DNA of 6,213 bases from Ruminococcus sp. 210702-SL.1.03 (GCF_020559915.1 NZ_JAJCLZ010000051.1:1-6213), one strand, 5' to 3'. Counted from the first letter of the stretch, positions 1 to 5,992 are shown. Made by a program: numbers and translations. The notes: generated from the letters alone by a model not told the origin.

Positions 1-20
1 CATTTTTTCACTTCCCTTTC
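1..20 (-). promoter_or_regulatory. Possible start codon and ribosome binding site of a leftward gene that lies outside the window
   Basis: Read on the minus strand, positions 20 to 1 give a purine-rich AAAGGGAAG (19-11), a 7-base spacer, and an ATG whose last base is position 1. Together with the promoter at 66-38 this looks like the 5' end of a divergent gene. Only its start codon is inside the window, so nothing can be said about the product. Confidence 0.35.
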
Positions 21-37
21 TGGTTTTTATTGCTTTT

Positions 38-66
38 ATTCTACCAGATTTTTGGACGTTTGTCGA
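38..66 (-). promoter_or_regulatory. Leftward sigma-A-type promoter with extended -10
   Basis: On the minus strand the sequence shows a -35 box TCGACA (66-61; 5 of 6 bases match TTGACA), a 17-base spacer, and a -10 box TAGAAT (43-38; 5 of 6 match TATAAT). The -10 box is directly preceded by TGG, which fits the TGn extended -10 motif. Transcription would start near position 31 and reach the ATG at 3-1 after a short leader. Spacing and matches make this the best promoter seen in the window. It implies that a divergent gene lies to the left. Confidence 0.6.
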
Positions 67-106
67 CTGTTCTTTCAGTATAACATATCAAAATAAGGAG
101 AGACAG

Positions 107-712
107 ATGTATGCTATAGTAGATAAAATTTGTGTTAACATCATCTCGGCACTCTATCAATATTTATTTGTGTCTATAGTTATGGCAGCTCTTTTTATGC
201 TTTTGTATACAGAGTGGAAAAAGATTGGATTGAAAGCTGTGCTTTGTAATTGGATGAATGAATTTAAAAAATCCAAAGAATATAGAAGAATTTATATGTT
301 GGCGATATATACTTGCTTAATTCTTTTTAGAACCATATTTTGCCGTCAGATTTGGGGAAATCCAATAGGAAATGTTCTTGGAAATTGGAGTTTTCATTTT
401 TCTGATGGCACGTTAAGTACAGAATTAATAGAGAATATTTTTCTGTTTATTCCGTTTTCAATGCTTATGCTTTGGGCATTAAAAGATAAGATTCTCAAAG
501 GGAAGAAGGGATTTTTGCAAATCTGTTATAGGACAGCTAAGATTTCCTTTTTATTTTCCCTTAGTATAGAAGTGTGTCAAATTATCCTTCGTGTCGGAAC
601 TTTTCAAATATCTGACCTAGTGACTAATACAGCTGGGGGATTGATAGGTGGCATTATATATTGGAGTTATTGCAAATTAAAAAACATAAGAGCTAGTTCG
701 AAGCACATATAA
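107..712 (+). CDS. VanZ-like family integral membrane protein
   Basis: This is a 201-residue membrane protein of the VanZ-like family. VanZ itself gives low-level teicoplanin resistance, but most family members have no defined substrate, so no resistance function should be assumed here. Hydrophobic segments lie at about residues 13-34, 61-78, 108-126, 142-162 and 171-188. Family signatures are visible: ENIFLFIPF (109-117), SIEVCQ (153-158) followed by R162, and DLVTNTAGGLIGG (170-182), with conserved-type E155, Q158, D170, N174 and paired glycines. The length is normal for the family. The start at 107 is supported by AAGGAG (95-100) six bases upstream. A TATAAC at 79-84 could be its -10 box, but no convincing -35 box is correctly spaced. 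The gene stands alone: a divergent promoter lies to its left and a hairpin region follows its stop. Confidence 0.85.
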   Translation: MYAIVDKICVNIISALYQYLFVSIVMAALFMLLYTEWKKIGLKAVLCNWMNEFKKSKEYRRIYMLAIYTCLILFRTIFCRQIWGNPIGNVLGNWSFHFSDGTLSTELIENIFLFIPFSMLMLWALKDKILKGKKGFLQICYRTAKISFLFSLSIEVCQIILRVGTFQISDLVTNTAGGLIGGIIYWSYCKLKNIRASSKHI

Positions 713-737
713 ATAGAATGATTGATAATAGAAAAAG

Positions 738-759
738 CCGTGTAGACTTATCTACACGG
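738..759 (-). terminator. 9-bp hairpin that would act as an intrinsic terminator only for leftward transcription
   Basis: CCGTGTAGA (738-746) and TCTACACGG (751-759) form a perfect 9-bp stem with a CTTA loop. On the plus strand it is followed by TAGCTGC, with no T run, so it is a poor terminator for the VanZ-like gene. On the minus strand the stem is followed by GCTTTTTC, which is a classical layout. No leftward gene is visible to its right. It may therefore instead be the first element of the structured leader described separately. Confidence 0.4.
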
Positions 760-822
760 TAGCTGCTCAAGAATTTGCACACCGCTACGAGGTGAGCAGC
801 AGGCAACACAGCGGAAGCTGTG
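738..822 (+). promoter_or_regulatory. Three tandem hairpins: putative structured RNA leader or small RNA before the ATPase/HNH operon
   Basis: Three perfect inverted repeats follow each other closely. The first is 738-746 with 751-759 (9 bp, loop CTTA). The second is GCTGCTCA (762-769) with TGAGCAGC (793-800), 8 bp with a 23-base loop. The third is CACAGC (807-812) with GCTGTG (817-822), 6 bp closed by GGAA, a GNRA-type tetraloop. A GATAAT (724-729) could be a -10 box placing the RNA 5' end right before the first hairpin, but no good -35 box is visible. An alternative pairing GTAGC (759-763) with GCTAC (784-788) would compete with the second stem, so a switch is conceivable. The ribosome binding site of the ATPase gene starts 20 bases after the third hairpin. 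I match it to no known riboswitch, T-box or retron RNA. Function is inference; the pairings are seen directly. Confidence 0.5.
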
Positions 823-842
823 GCGAAGATGCAGAAAAGTAT

Positions 843-850
843 GGGAGGAC
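843..850 (+). promoter_or_regulatory. Ribosome binding site that fixes the ATPase start at 858
   Basis: GGGAGGAC lies 7 bases before ATG 858. The open frame also runs back to a GTG at 792, but that codon sits inside the second hairpin, has no comparable Shine-Dalgarno sequence, and would add 22 residues of no recognisable character. The ATG at 858 is therefore preferred. Confidence 0.75.
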
Positions 851-857
851 TTTAATA

Positions 858-2324
858 ATGAAAATTATACATAAAACAGACACATGGCCTCCTCGTACAG
901 GTGATTATAAAAACTGTTTGGTGTTATATGATGACAATTGGAACGATTATTGTTATACTACGACATTTCATGCAGTTTTTTGTGATGTTGATGGCAAGTG
1001 CATAGACATCGGCGATGTGAAGATCTATTACTATGACTATGACAAAAAGCGAACTGATACCTATGGGAGGGCTGTCGCTGGGATTATTGACAGAAATATC
1101 ATTCAACTGGGCGAGAAATTTTGTTCCCTTGGTCAGACGTTGAACTATTATCAAAGACTGAAAAATAATTGCCCAGATGATTACCTTGACATTTTTAAAA
1201 GATTGAATGACATTGCAATCGACCATGATTTAAGAAATAAGTTCCTAGAAGAGGACGGGGTTCAGACATCGCTTCTCCGAGATTCAAGTGCAGAAAAGGC
1301 TTTGAACGAGGCTGAATTGTTATTAAAAACAAATCAATTGCTTGAGAAAGATGTGTCATTTAGCTATTTTGCAAAAGTGCCTTATAATACAGATAGAATG
1401 CAACTCTTTTTCGATTTTAAGAAAAATGAAAATCTTCCGTACAGAATAAATGCATTGATTGGAAAAAATGGCGTAGGAAAGACACAAATCCTTTCGCATC
1501 TTGCGGAATCACTTAGTGGACTTACAGGAAGTGTTTCAGAAAAAGAAGAATCGTTTAAGGGCAAGCGTCCACCGGTGGATAAGGTTATATCGATTTCATA
1601 TAGTGCCTTTGATGAATTTCGTAAGCGTGTGGCAGAAGGAAATGATTATAAAGACAATAGTTACGCATACTGTGGAATACAGTCTGAACATGGGACTTTA
1701 TCCCTAGATGAACTGAAGCATAATTTTCTTAAAGCATTAGAAACCATTCGCCATAGGGGGCGTTTGGAATCATGGAAAACTATCATGCAGGAGTTGATTG
1801 AGAAAGAGCATCTTGATTTGATTGAACAGACAGTAGAAGGTAAGATAGATAATATTCATTGGAGTTCAGGCCAATATATACTGCTCTGTACAATGACTGA
1901 AGTAGTGGCAACAATTGAAAAAGAATCTATTTTATTGTTTGACGAACCAGAGTTGCATTTGCACCCTAACGCAGTTGCCAATACGTTGCGGATGCTTTAT
2001 AGATTGCTTGAAGAATTTGATTCTTATGCGATTTTTGCGACACATTCGCCTTTAATTGTTCAAGAAATTCCTTCGAGATATGTGCAGATATTGTCAAGAA
2101 TTGATAATGCTCTTATGGTGAGAACACCGACATTGGAATGCTTTGGGGAAAATGTTACGAATATTACAAATGATATTTTTGATGTAAATGGATCAGAAAG
2201 CAATTATAAGACAATTCTAAATGATCTGAGCAAAAAAATGAGTTTTGAGGACGCTTTAGGGATTTTTGATGGGGCATTGTCTTTCAACGCAATGATCTAT
2301 TTGAAAGGCTGTTACAAGGACTAA
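858..2324 (+). CDS. ABC/OLD-like AAA ATPase, PtuA-like, of a Septu-type defence operon
   Basis: A 488-residue soluble ATPase, numbered from ATG 858. The C-terminal part is an ABC/SMC-type nucleotide-binding domain of the kind found in OLD-family and PtuA proteins. It has a Walker A at 202-209 (GKNGVGKT), an ABC-signature-like WSSGQ at 335-339, a Walker B ILLFDEPELHLHP at 358-370 with D362 and E363, and an H-loop ATHSP with H396. A conserved-looking FGENV (429-433) lies beyond the core. All motifs needed for ATP hydrolysis appear intact. Residues 1 to about 170 form a separate, aromatic- and acid-rich region (for example LYDDNWNDYCYTTTFH, 23-38) that I cannot assign. An HNH nuclease gene starts 9 bases after the stop, so the two are surely cotranscribed. 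In Septu, the PtuA ATPase controls a PtuB HNH nuclease in phage defence; assigning that role here is inference from layout and motifs. A related OLD-like ATPase with another function is the main alternative. Confidence 0.8.
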   Translation: MKIIHKTDTWPPRTGDYKNCLVLYDDNWNDYCYTTTFHAVFCDVDGKCIDIGDVKIYYYDYDKKRTDTYGRAVAGIIDRNIIQLGEKFCSLGQTLNYYQRLKNNCPDDYLDIFKRLNDIAIDHDLRNKFLEEDGVQTSLLRDSSAEKALNEAELLLKTNQLLEKDVSFSYFAKVPYNTDRMQLFFDFKKNENLPYRINALIGKNGVGKTQILSHLAESLSGLTGSVSEKEESFKGKRPPVDKVISISYSAFDEFRKRVAEGNDYKDNSYAYCGIQSEHGTLSLDELKHNFLKALETIRHRGRLESWKTIMQELIEKEHLDLIEQTVEGKIDNIHWSSGQYILLCTMTEVVATIEKESILLFDEPELHLHPNAVANTLRMLYRLLEEFDSYAIFATHSPLIVQEIPSRYVQILSRIDNALMVRTPTLECFGENVTNITNDIFDVNGSESNYKTILNDLSKKMSFEDALGIFDGALSFNAMIYLKGCYKD

Positions 2325-2333
2325 TAAGAGATT

Positions 2334-3233
2334 ATGAATCAGTTGAGTGAACCAACGATAAATAATGAAGAGGTATTCGAGAATGTGGCTCAAAGCAAAA
2401 CATACAGGAATGATCATTGTAAAGAATGTAGTATAACGCAAAAAGATTGCAAAGTGTGTAGCTATGGGAACCGGGGAAAAATGCTGAATCTAAAAGATAA
2501 GGTTTTTCAGCGATACCAATTTTATTTTCAGAATAAAAATACATTACATGAAATAAGACCTATAAAAATGATGAATCCTGATGAAGTGCAGTTGATGGCT
2601 AATTCTTATAAAACAAGCAAAGTATTCCAAACGGTAAAAAATCAACTGCTTGACAATGTTCCCAAAGAACGCAGAGGTGTATGTCCGTTTTGTATGATTT
2701 CAGAACCGACAACAATGGATCATTATTTTTCAGAAAGTGAATATCCTGAGTATATTATATTTGCTCCTAATTTGGTTCCGTGTTGCAGTCATTGCAATAG
2801 TGTAAAGGGAAAACGATTGTTTCTGAAAAATGAAGGTGAGATAAAAAGAACAGTTATTCATTTTTATTATGATGTTCTTCCGCAGACGAAATATCTTAAA
2901 TCTACATTTTATGTGATTGACAAAATTCCACAAATTTCATTTTGGTTAGAATTCGAGAATGAAACAGAGATTACGGGAATTATTAAGAAGCATTTTGAAA
3001 CATTGCATCTGCTTGAACGGTATCGGAAACGAAGCAATGGTATTTTATCTACAGAATGCGAAAATATCAGAGTGTGTCTAGTGAATGGTTTCTCAGTAAA
3101 GGACTGTGTTCGATTATTGAGATGCAAAGCACAATCTTCAGAAAAAATATTTGGTAAAAATTACTGGGAAGCATGTATTTACAGAGCGATGAGCGAAAGT
3201 GAAGACCAATTGATGAAGTTGGTAGAAAACTAA
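2334..3233 (+). CDS. HNH endonuclease, PtuB-like partner of the upstream ATPase
   Basis: A 299-residue protein with a central zinc-supported HNH nuclease fold at about 115-160. It shows CPFC (C117, C120), DHY with the candidate catalytic H130, N146 in NLVPCC, and CSHCN (C151, C154, N155) followed by K158. The four paired cysteines would bind the structural zinc, while H130 and N155 sit at the usual catalytic positions. It should cut nucleic acid; the target cannot be read from the sequence. The N-terminus carries a second cysteine cluster, C29-x2-C32-x6-C39-x2-C42, which may be another zinc knuckle. The C-terminal 130 residues are helical-looking and unassigned. The gene starts 9 bases after the ATPase stop with only a weak AAGGA (2316-2320) or AAGAG (2326-2330) upstream, suggesting translational coupling. 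Pairing with an ABC-like ATPase matches the Septu PtuA-PtuB arrangement. Confidence 0.8.
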   Translation: MNQLSEPTINNEEVFENVAQSKTYRNDHCKECSITQKDCKVCSYGNRGKMLNLKDKVFQRYQFYFQNKNTLHEIRPIKMMNPDEVQLMANSYKTSKVFQTVKNQLLDNVPKERRGVCPFCMISEPTTMDHYFSESEYPEYIIFAPNLVPCCSHCNSVKGKRLFLKNEGEIKRTVIHFYYDVLPQTKYLKSTFYVIDKIPQISFWLEFENETEITGIIKKHFETLHLLERYRKRSNGILSTECENIRVCLVNGFSVKDCVRLLRCKAQSSEKIFGKNYWEACIYRAMSESEDQLMKLVEN

Positions 3234-3259
3234 ATGAACAAGCAGGAAAGGAGCAGCTT

Positions 3260-4123
3260 ATGGATCAAGAACTATTCAATCCACAGTCTTCTTCCGTAAG
3301 TTCCTCCCGAATCATTTACACCCCATCAACCTTTGCAAGAACATCCTTGCTCCATCTGCAGGAGGTTGGCTCTTTGCAGGCTGTTCACCCACATGTATCC
3401 CAGAGAGAGGATTTGGTGTCGTTTCTTTGCTTTATTGTTTTGTCTGGCGAGGGAGAACTTTCCTACGAGGAGCAGACTTATCAGCTAGGCCAGGGAGACT
3501 GCGTGTTCATTGATTGTCGGAAAGCATATAGCCATTCGACTTCTGACAATCTCTGGTCTCTCCAATGGTGCCATTTCTATGCACCGTCCCTTCCGGCTGT
3601 ATATGAAAAATACAAAGAGCGAGGCGGCCGACCTGTGTTCCACCCGGATGACATAGCTTCGTTTACCAGTCTGCTCAGTGACCTCTACAATCTGGCATCA
3701 TCTTCCGATTATATCCGGGATATGCGAATTAATGAGAAACTGGGGACTTTACTCACCTTACTGATGGAACAGTCCTGGCATCCAGAGAGCGTGACGGTGA
3801 GCCGGAAGAGAATGGAACTGGCAGCCGTGAAGGAGTATCTGGACGAACATTATACGGAGAAAATCATGCTGGAAGAGTTGGCAGAAAAGTTCTTTATTAA
3901 CAAGTTCTATCTATCCAAAATCTTCAAAGAGACTTACGGAACAACAGTCAATAACTATCTGATCTCAAAGCGGATCACCAGAGCCAAGCAGCTGCTTCGC
4001 TTCACAGATATGACTGTGGATGAAGTTGGTGTTGCGGTCGGCATGGGAGATGCAAACTATTTTAGTCGGATGTTCCGCAAGGTGGAAGGAATCAGTCCAA
4101 GAGAATATCGGAAGCAGTGGTGA
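3260..4123 (+). CDS. AraC-family transcriptional regulator with N-terminal cupin sensor
   Basis: A 287-residue regulator of normal length for the family. Residues about 45-110 form a cupin-like ligand domain (GEGELSYEEQTYQLGQGD, 63-80). Residues about 187-287 hold the double helix-turn-helix of AraC/XylS proteins. The first helix pair is at about 203-223 (LEELAEKFFINKFYLSKIFK). The second is at about 252-273 and is followed by the family C-terminal signature YFSRMFRKVEGISPREYRK (267-285). Proteins of this type usually sense a sugar or related small molecule and activate a nearby operon; the ligand here is unknown. The start is supported by AAAGGAG (3247-3253) six bases upstream. Codon and base use are richer in GC than in the HNH gene, which ends only 26 bases earlier with no terminator between. 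Read-through from the ATPase/HNH operon is therefore possible even though the two units look unrelated in origin. Confidence 0.9.
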   Translation: MDQELFNPQSSSVSSSRIIYTPSTFARTSLLHLQEVGSLQAVHPHVSQREDLVSFLCFIVLSGEGELSYEEQTYQLGQGDCVFIDCRKAYSHSTSDNLWSLQWCHFYAPSLPAVYEKYKERGGRPVFHPDDIASFTSLLSDLYNLASSSDYIRDMRINEKLGTLLTLLMEQSWHPESVTVSRKRMELAAVKEYLDEHYTEKIMLEELAEKFFINKFYLSKIFKETYGTTVNNYLISKRITRAKQLLRFTDMTVDEVGVAVGMGDANYFSRMFRKVEGISPREYRKQW

Positions 4124-4149
4124 ACACAGGGGAGAACATCCTGTGTTTT
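4123..4149 (+). terminator. Probable intrinsic terminator after the AraC-family gene
   Basis: AACACAGG (4123-4130) and CCTGTGTT (4140-4147) form a perfect 8-bp stem with a 9-base loop. A short T run (4146-4149) forms its downstream edge. The left arm overlaps the last base of the AraC-family stop codon. The T run is short, so termination may be partial, leaving some transcription into the epimerase gene. Confidence 0.6.
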
Positions 4150-4197
4150 CCTAAAAAGCATATAGTTTGAAACGAAAATAAAGAAAGAGGTGCAACG

Positions 4198-4716
4198 ATG
4201 AATACAAGACAGGCGAAGCCAATAATACTCACAGCTCCGGCCTTTGAAGACTTCAGAGGATATCTTGCCGTGCCATACGACCAATCTATAAAGTTCACTG
4301 TTCGACAGATCAACCAGGGATACAGCAAGAAAGCGTTCACGCTGCGTGGTATGCATTTTCAGGAAGGGGAACACGCACAGGCGAAGCTGGTGTCCTGCCT
4401 GCATGGTTCGATTTTCAATGTGGCTGTGGATCTGCGCCCGGGGGAAACCTACGGTCATGCTTACAGTGCGGTGCTGTCTTTTGAAAATCGAAAGCAGATG
4501 CTGATTCCCAGAGGTTTTGCGCATGGATACCTGACGTTGGAAGATGATACCTTGATGCAGTGGTGTGTGGATAATGATTTCTATGGTGAAGCTGCCAAGG
4601 ATGTACGGTATGATTCGGATTTTGTCTGGGAAGGTGAGCCGTGGCCGGAAGCTGAGTATATAATATCGGAAAAAGATCGGAATGCTGTGAGATCGGAGAA
4701 TTTTTGTGGGAGATAA
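4198..4716 (+). CDS. RmlC-type dTDP-4-dehydrorhamnose 3,5-epimerase family protein
   Basis: A 172-residue cupin epimerase, slightly shorter than the usual 180-190. RmlC converts dTDP-4-keto-6-deoxyglucose to dTDP-4-keto-rhamnose in dTDP-L-rhamnose synthesis; relatives act on other nucleotide sugars. Family landmarks occur in order: DFRG (18-21), LRGMHFQ (49-55) with H53 as candidate catalytic base, AKLVSCLHG (62-70), VDLRPGETYG (77-86), IPRGFAHGY (103-111), YDSDF (138-142), and PWP then SEKDRN (148-162). Where most members have YK before the second tyrosine, this protein reads WCVDNDFY (122-129), so the catalytic tyrosine position may hold W122. It may be only a 3-epimerase or an isomerase of another sugar. 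The start is well supported by AGAGGTG (4186-4192) with a 5-base spacer. No other rhamnose genes are visible here, and the AraC-family gene upstream could control it. The stop overlaps the following HTH gene by 11 bases. Confidence 0.85.
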   Translation: MNTRQAKPIILTAPAFEDFRGYLAVPYDQSIKFTVRQINQGYSKKAFTLRGMHFQEGEHAQAKLVSCLHGSIFNVAVDLRPGETYGHAYSAVLSFENRKQMLIPRGFAHGYLTLEDDTLMQWCVDNDFYGEAAKDVRYDSDFVWEGEPWPEAEYIISEKDRNAVRSENFCGR

Positions 4717-4984
4717 AAGACCATATAAACCAAGAAAACCCGGTGCCGGTCGGAAACCGTTGAAGCTGAACTATGATGCGGCAGCTATCCTGCAGGAGCA
4801 AATGGAAGCGGCTGTGGCTCTCTACGAAGAAGATAACTCTCTTCAGACGATTGCAGACACACTATCTCTCAATCCCATCAAGGTGCGGAAGCTATTGATC
4901 ATGGCCGGTGTTTATTAATCGGAAATTGCAGATGCGGTGAATTCTGCTTTTGAGGAAAAGCAGGGGATGCCTTATAAAGAAGCA
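4706..4984 (+). pseudogene. Broken helix-turn-helix DNA-binding gene, interrupted by an in-frame stop and truncated by an IS66 remnant
   Basis: A GTG at 4706, with GGAG (4695-4698) 7 bases upstream, opens a 70-residue frame ending in TAA at 4916-4918. The basic N-terminus (RPYKPRKPGAGRKP, 5-18) leads into a helical segment and then a helix-turn-helix, about residues 44-68 (LQTIADTLSLNPIKVRKLL). The same frame continues without a break after the stop: SEIADAVNSAFEE and then PYKEA, ending near 4984. That wording looks like a normal continuation of Firmicute small HTH proteins that read VYES at this point, so the TAA probably replaced a GAA codon. This comparison is from memory, not from a search. 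From about 4978 on, another frame carries the end of an IS66 transposase, so the rest of the gene is lost. A 70-residue product might still be made and bind DNA. The family is not firmly identified. Confidence 0.6.
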
Positions 4985-5205
4985 TCGTTGAGACAGCAAA
5001 AGCGAACAGGCTTGATGTTTTCAGGTATTTTGAGCTGATTCTTACCGTTCTTCCCGGCATGGAGTTTCTGACTAATCCGGATATTCTGGAAGAACTGATG
5101 CCGTGGAATATATCTGTGCAGAAAATCTGTAAAGCAACATGAGTAATCCTCGAACCGCAGCTTGGGGATCTTTTATTTAGGGGCGGTATGTTATTAGGCG
5201 GGTAC
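4978..5205 (+). mobile_element. IS66-family remnant: C-terminal tail of the transposase plus outer end
   Basis: In the frame 4978-5142 the translation starts right after a TAA (4975-4977) and reads SIVETAKANRLDVFRYFEL, continues with NPDILEELMPWN, and ends at TGA 5140-5142. The ETAKANGL, YRYFEYLL-like and DLLPW-like wording is typical of the extreme C-terminus of IS66-type transposases. About 54 residues remain of a protein that is normally around 500. The stretch after the stop ends in GGCGGGTAC near 5205. Its reverse complement starts GTACCCGCC, resembling the GTAA-type outer ends of IS66 elements. The left end, the accessory orfs and the catalytic core are absent, so it cannot move by itself. 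The exact right boundary is inferred, and no target duplication can be tested because the left end is missing. Confidence 0.65.
5146..5174 (+). terminator. Probable terminator of the IS66 transposase remnant
   Basis: ATCCTCGA (5146-5153) can pair with TTGGGGAT (5162-5169), including two G-T pairs, around the loop ACCGCAGC. The stem is followed by CTTTTATTT. It starts 3 bases after the transposase stop and would also isolate the downstream membrane-protein gene from transcription coming from the left. Confidence 0.5.
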
Positions 5206-5266
5206 GAAAGAACTTATTCTGAGAAAGTAATTACGTACATTAAAAACAATATTTTGGGAGAAAGAA

Positions 5267-5971
5267 ATGAATAAAATGCAACAAAGCAATAAAAAGCGTA
5301 ATAAATCATGGTACATATTTGCAATCGCTATGTTTTCGATTTTAGCCGCCAGCATTTATTCATTGTATATTACTAAATCCTATGAAAATATAAGTGTATC
5401 CGATGCTGATTATCTTCATCAGGTTAAACTAATTTTAATTGCAAATTTGATTTCCTTTTTTGCTGTTTCATTTGCTATATCATGTATTTTAACACCTATT
5501 GTTCACTTTATTTGGCACCCCGATTCGTCAATTAATAAAGAGTATTATAATAAATATCAAATGAGATTTTATCGTATAGAATCATTTGTAATTACTATTA
5601 TTTTAATGATTCCTATAATATTTTTGATGAATATATCGAAACAATTTAATTTAAAACATTTTAGTGCATTTGCGCAAATGAAAATGTTGGTTTGCGTAGA
5701 TAAAAATATTAGCGAAGAATCGGAAACAGAAATAGAACTATTTGAGTCGGCTCCATATTGTGAAACATATTGGCGAGGCGAAAAAAAAGTTAATGGTCTG
5801 GCAATTCAACTTTTAACATCTGTTGAAAGTGATGATCATAGAAAGAAGTTTCTAATTCCATATAAAGATGCAATAAATTGTTATGAAAAATATAGTAAAT
5901 CAAAGTATGAAATAATATACTATACAGATAGCAATATTGTTGTTTCTATAAAAAAAATCGACGAAAATTGA
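5267..5971 (+). CDS. Hypothetical three-helix membrane protein of unknown function
   Basis: A 234-residue protein that I do not recognise. A basic, asparagine-rich N-terminus (residues 1-14) precedes hydrophobic segments at about 15-35, 54-76 and 105-124. The remaining 110 residues are polar, acidic and lysine-rich, and probably form a soluble domain with alternating strand-like stretches. Positive residues before the first helix suggest that the N-terminus is inside; with three helices the C-terminal domain would then be outside, but this is a weak prediction. There are four cysteines after residue 140 or in helix 2 (C73, C143, C165, C205), with no clear metal motif. The start is supported by GGGAG (5256-5260) 6 bases upstream. 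The gene is the most AT-rich in the window, stands alone between an IS66 remnant and ICE-like DNA, and is probably acquired cargo. A superinfection-exclusion or defence role is possible but unsupported. Confidence 0.7.
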   Translation: MNKMQQSNKKRNKSWYIFAIAMFSILAASIYSLYITKSYENISVSDADYLHQVKLILIANLISFFAVSFAISCILTPIVHFIWHPDSSINKEYYNKYQMRFYRIESFVITIILMIPIIFLMNISKQFNLKHFSAFAQMKMLVCVDKNISEESETEIELFESAPYCETYWRGEKKVNGLAIQLLTSVESDDHRKKFLIPYKDAINCYEKYSKSKYEIIYYTDSNIVVSIKKIDEN

Positions 5972-5992
5972 AGTGCAAAGTGAATATTTATA

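Noticed and set aside
20..53. CTGGT/ACCAG inverted repeat followed by a T run, as a terminator
   Set aside because: Only 5 bp of stem with an 18-base AT-rich loop; too weak, and the same bases are better explained as the leftward promoter.
52..84. Rightward promoter TTGGAC ... TATAAC for the VanZ-like gene
   Set aside because: The spacer is 21 bases, outside the usual range; only the -10-like TATAAC is worth mentioning.
738..822. A tRNA, or a retron msr-msd RNA, in the hairpin region
   Set aside because: There is no acceptor stem, anticodon arm or T-arm pattern. No reverse transcriptase is encoded anywhere in the window, which a retron requires.
792..857. GTG start at 792 giving a 510-residue ATPase
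   Set aside because: The codon lies within the second hairpin and has no suitable ribosome binding site, whereas ATG 858 has GGGAGGAC at an ideal distance.
924..1226. Minus-strand ORF of 100 residues inside the ATPase gene
   Set aside because: It has no ribosome binding site or family signature and is the antisense shadow of a well-supported gene. The same applies to the other minus-strand ORFs and to the plus-frame ORF at 1501-1707.
2682..2816. HNH protein as a homing endonuclease of an intron or intein
   Set aside because: No split host gene or intron core surrounds it. The immediate coupling to an ABC-like ATPase fits a defence pair better.
4057..4524. Minus-strand ORF of 155 residues across the AraC/epimerase junction
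   Set aside because: It crosses a terminator and two strongly supported plus-strand genes, and its translation shows no recognisable domain.
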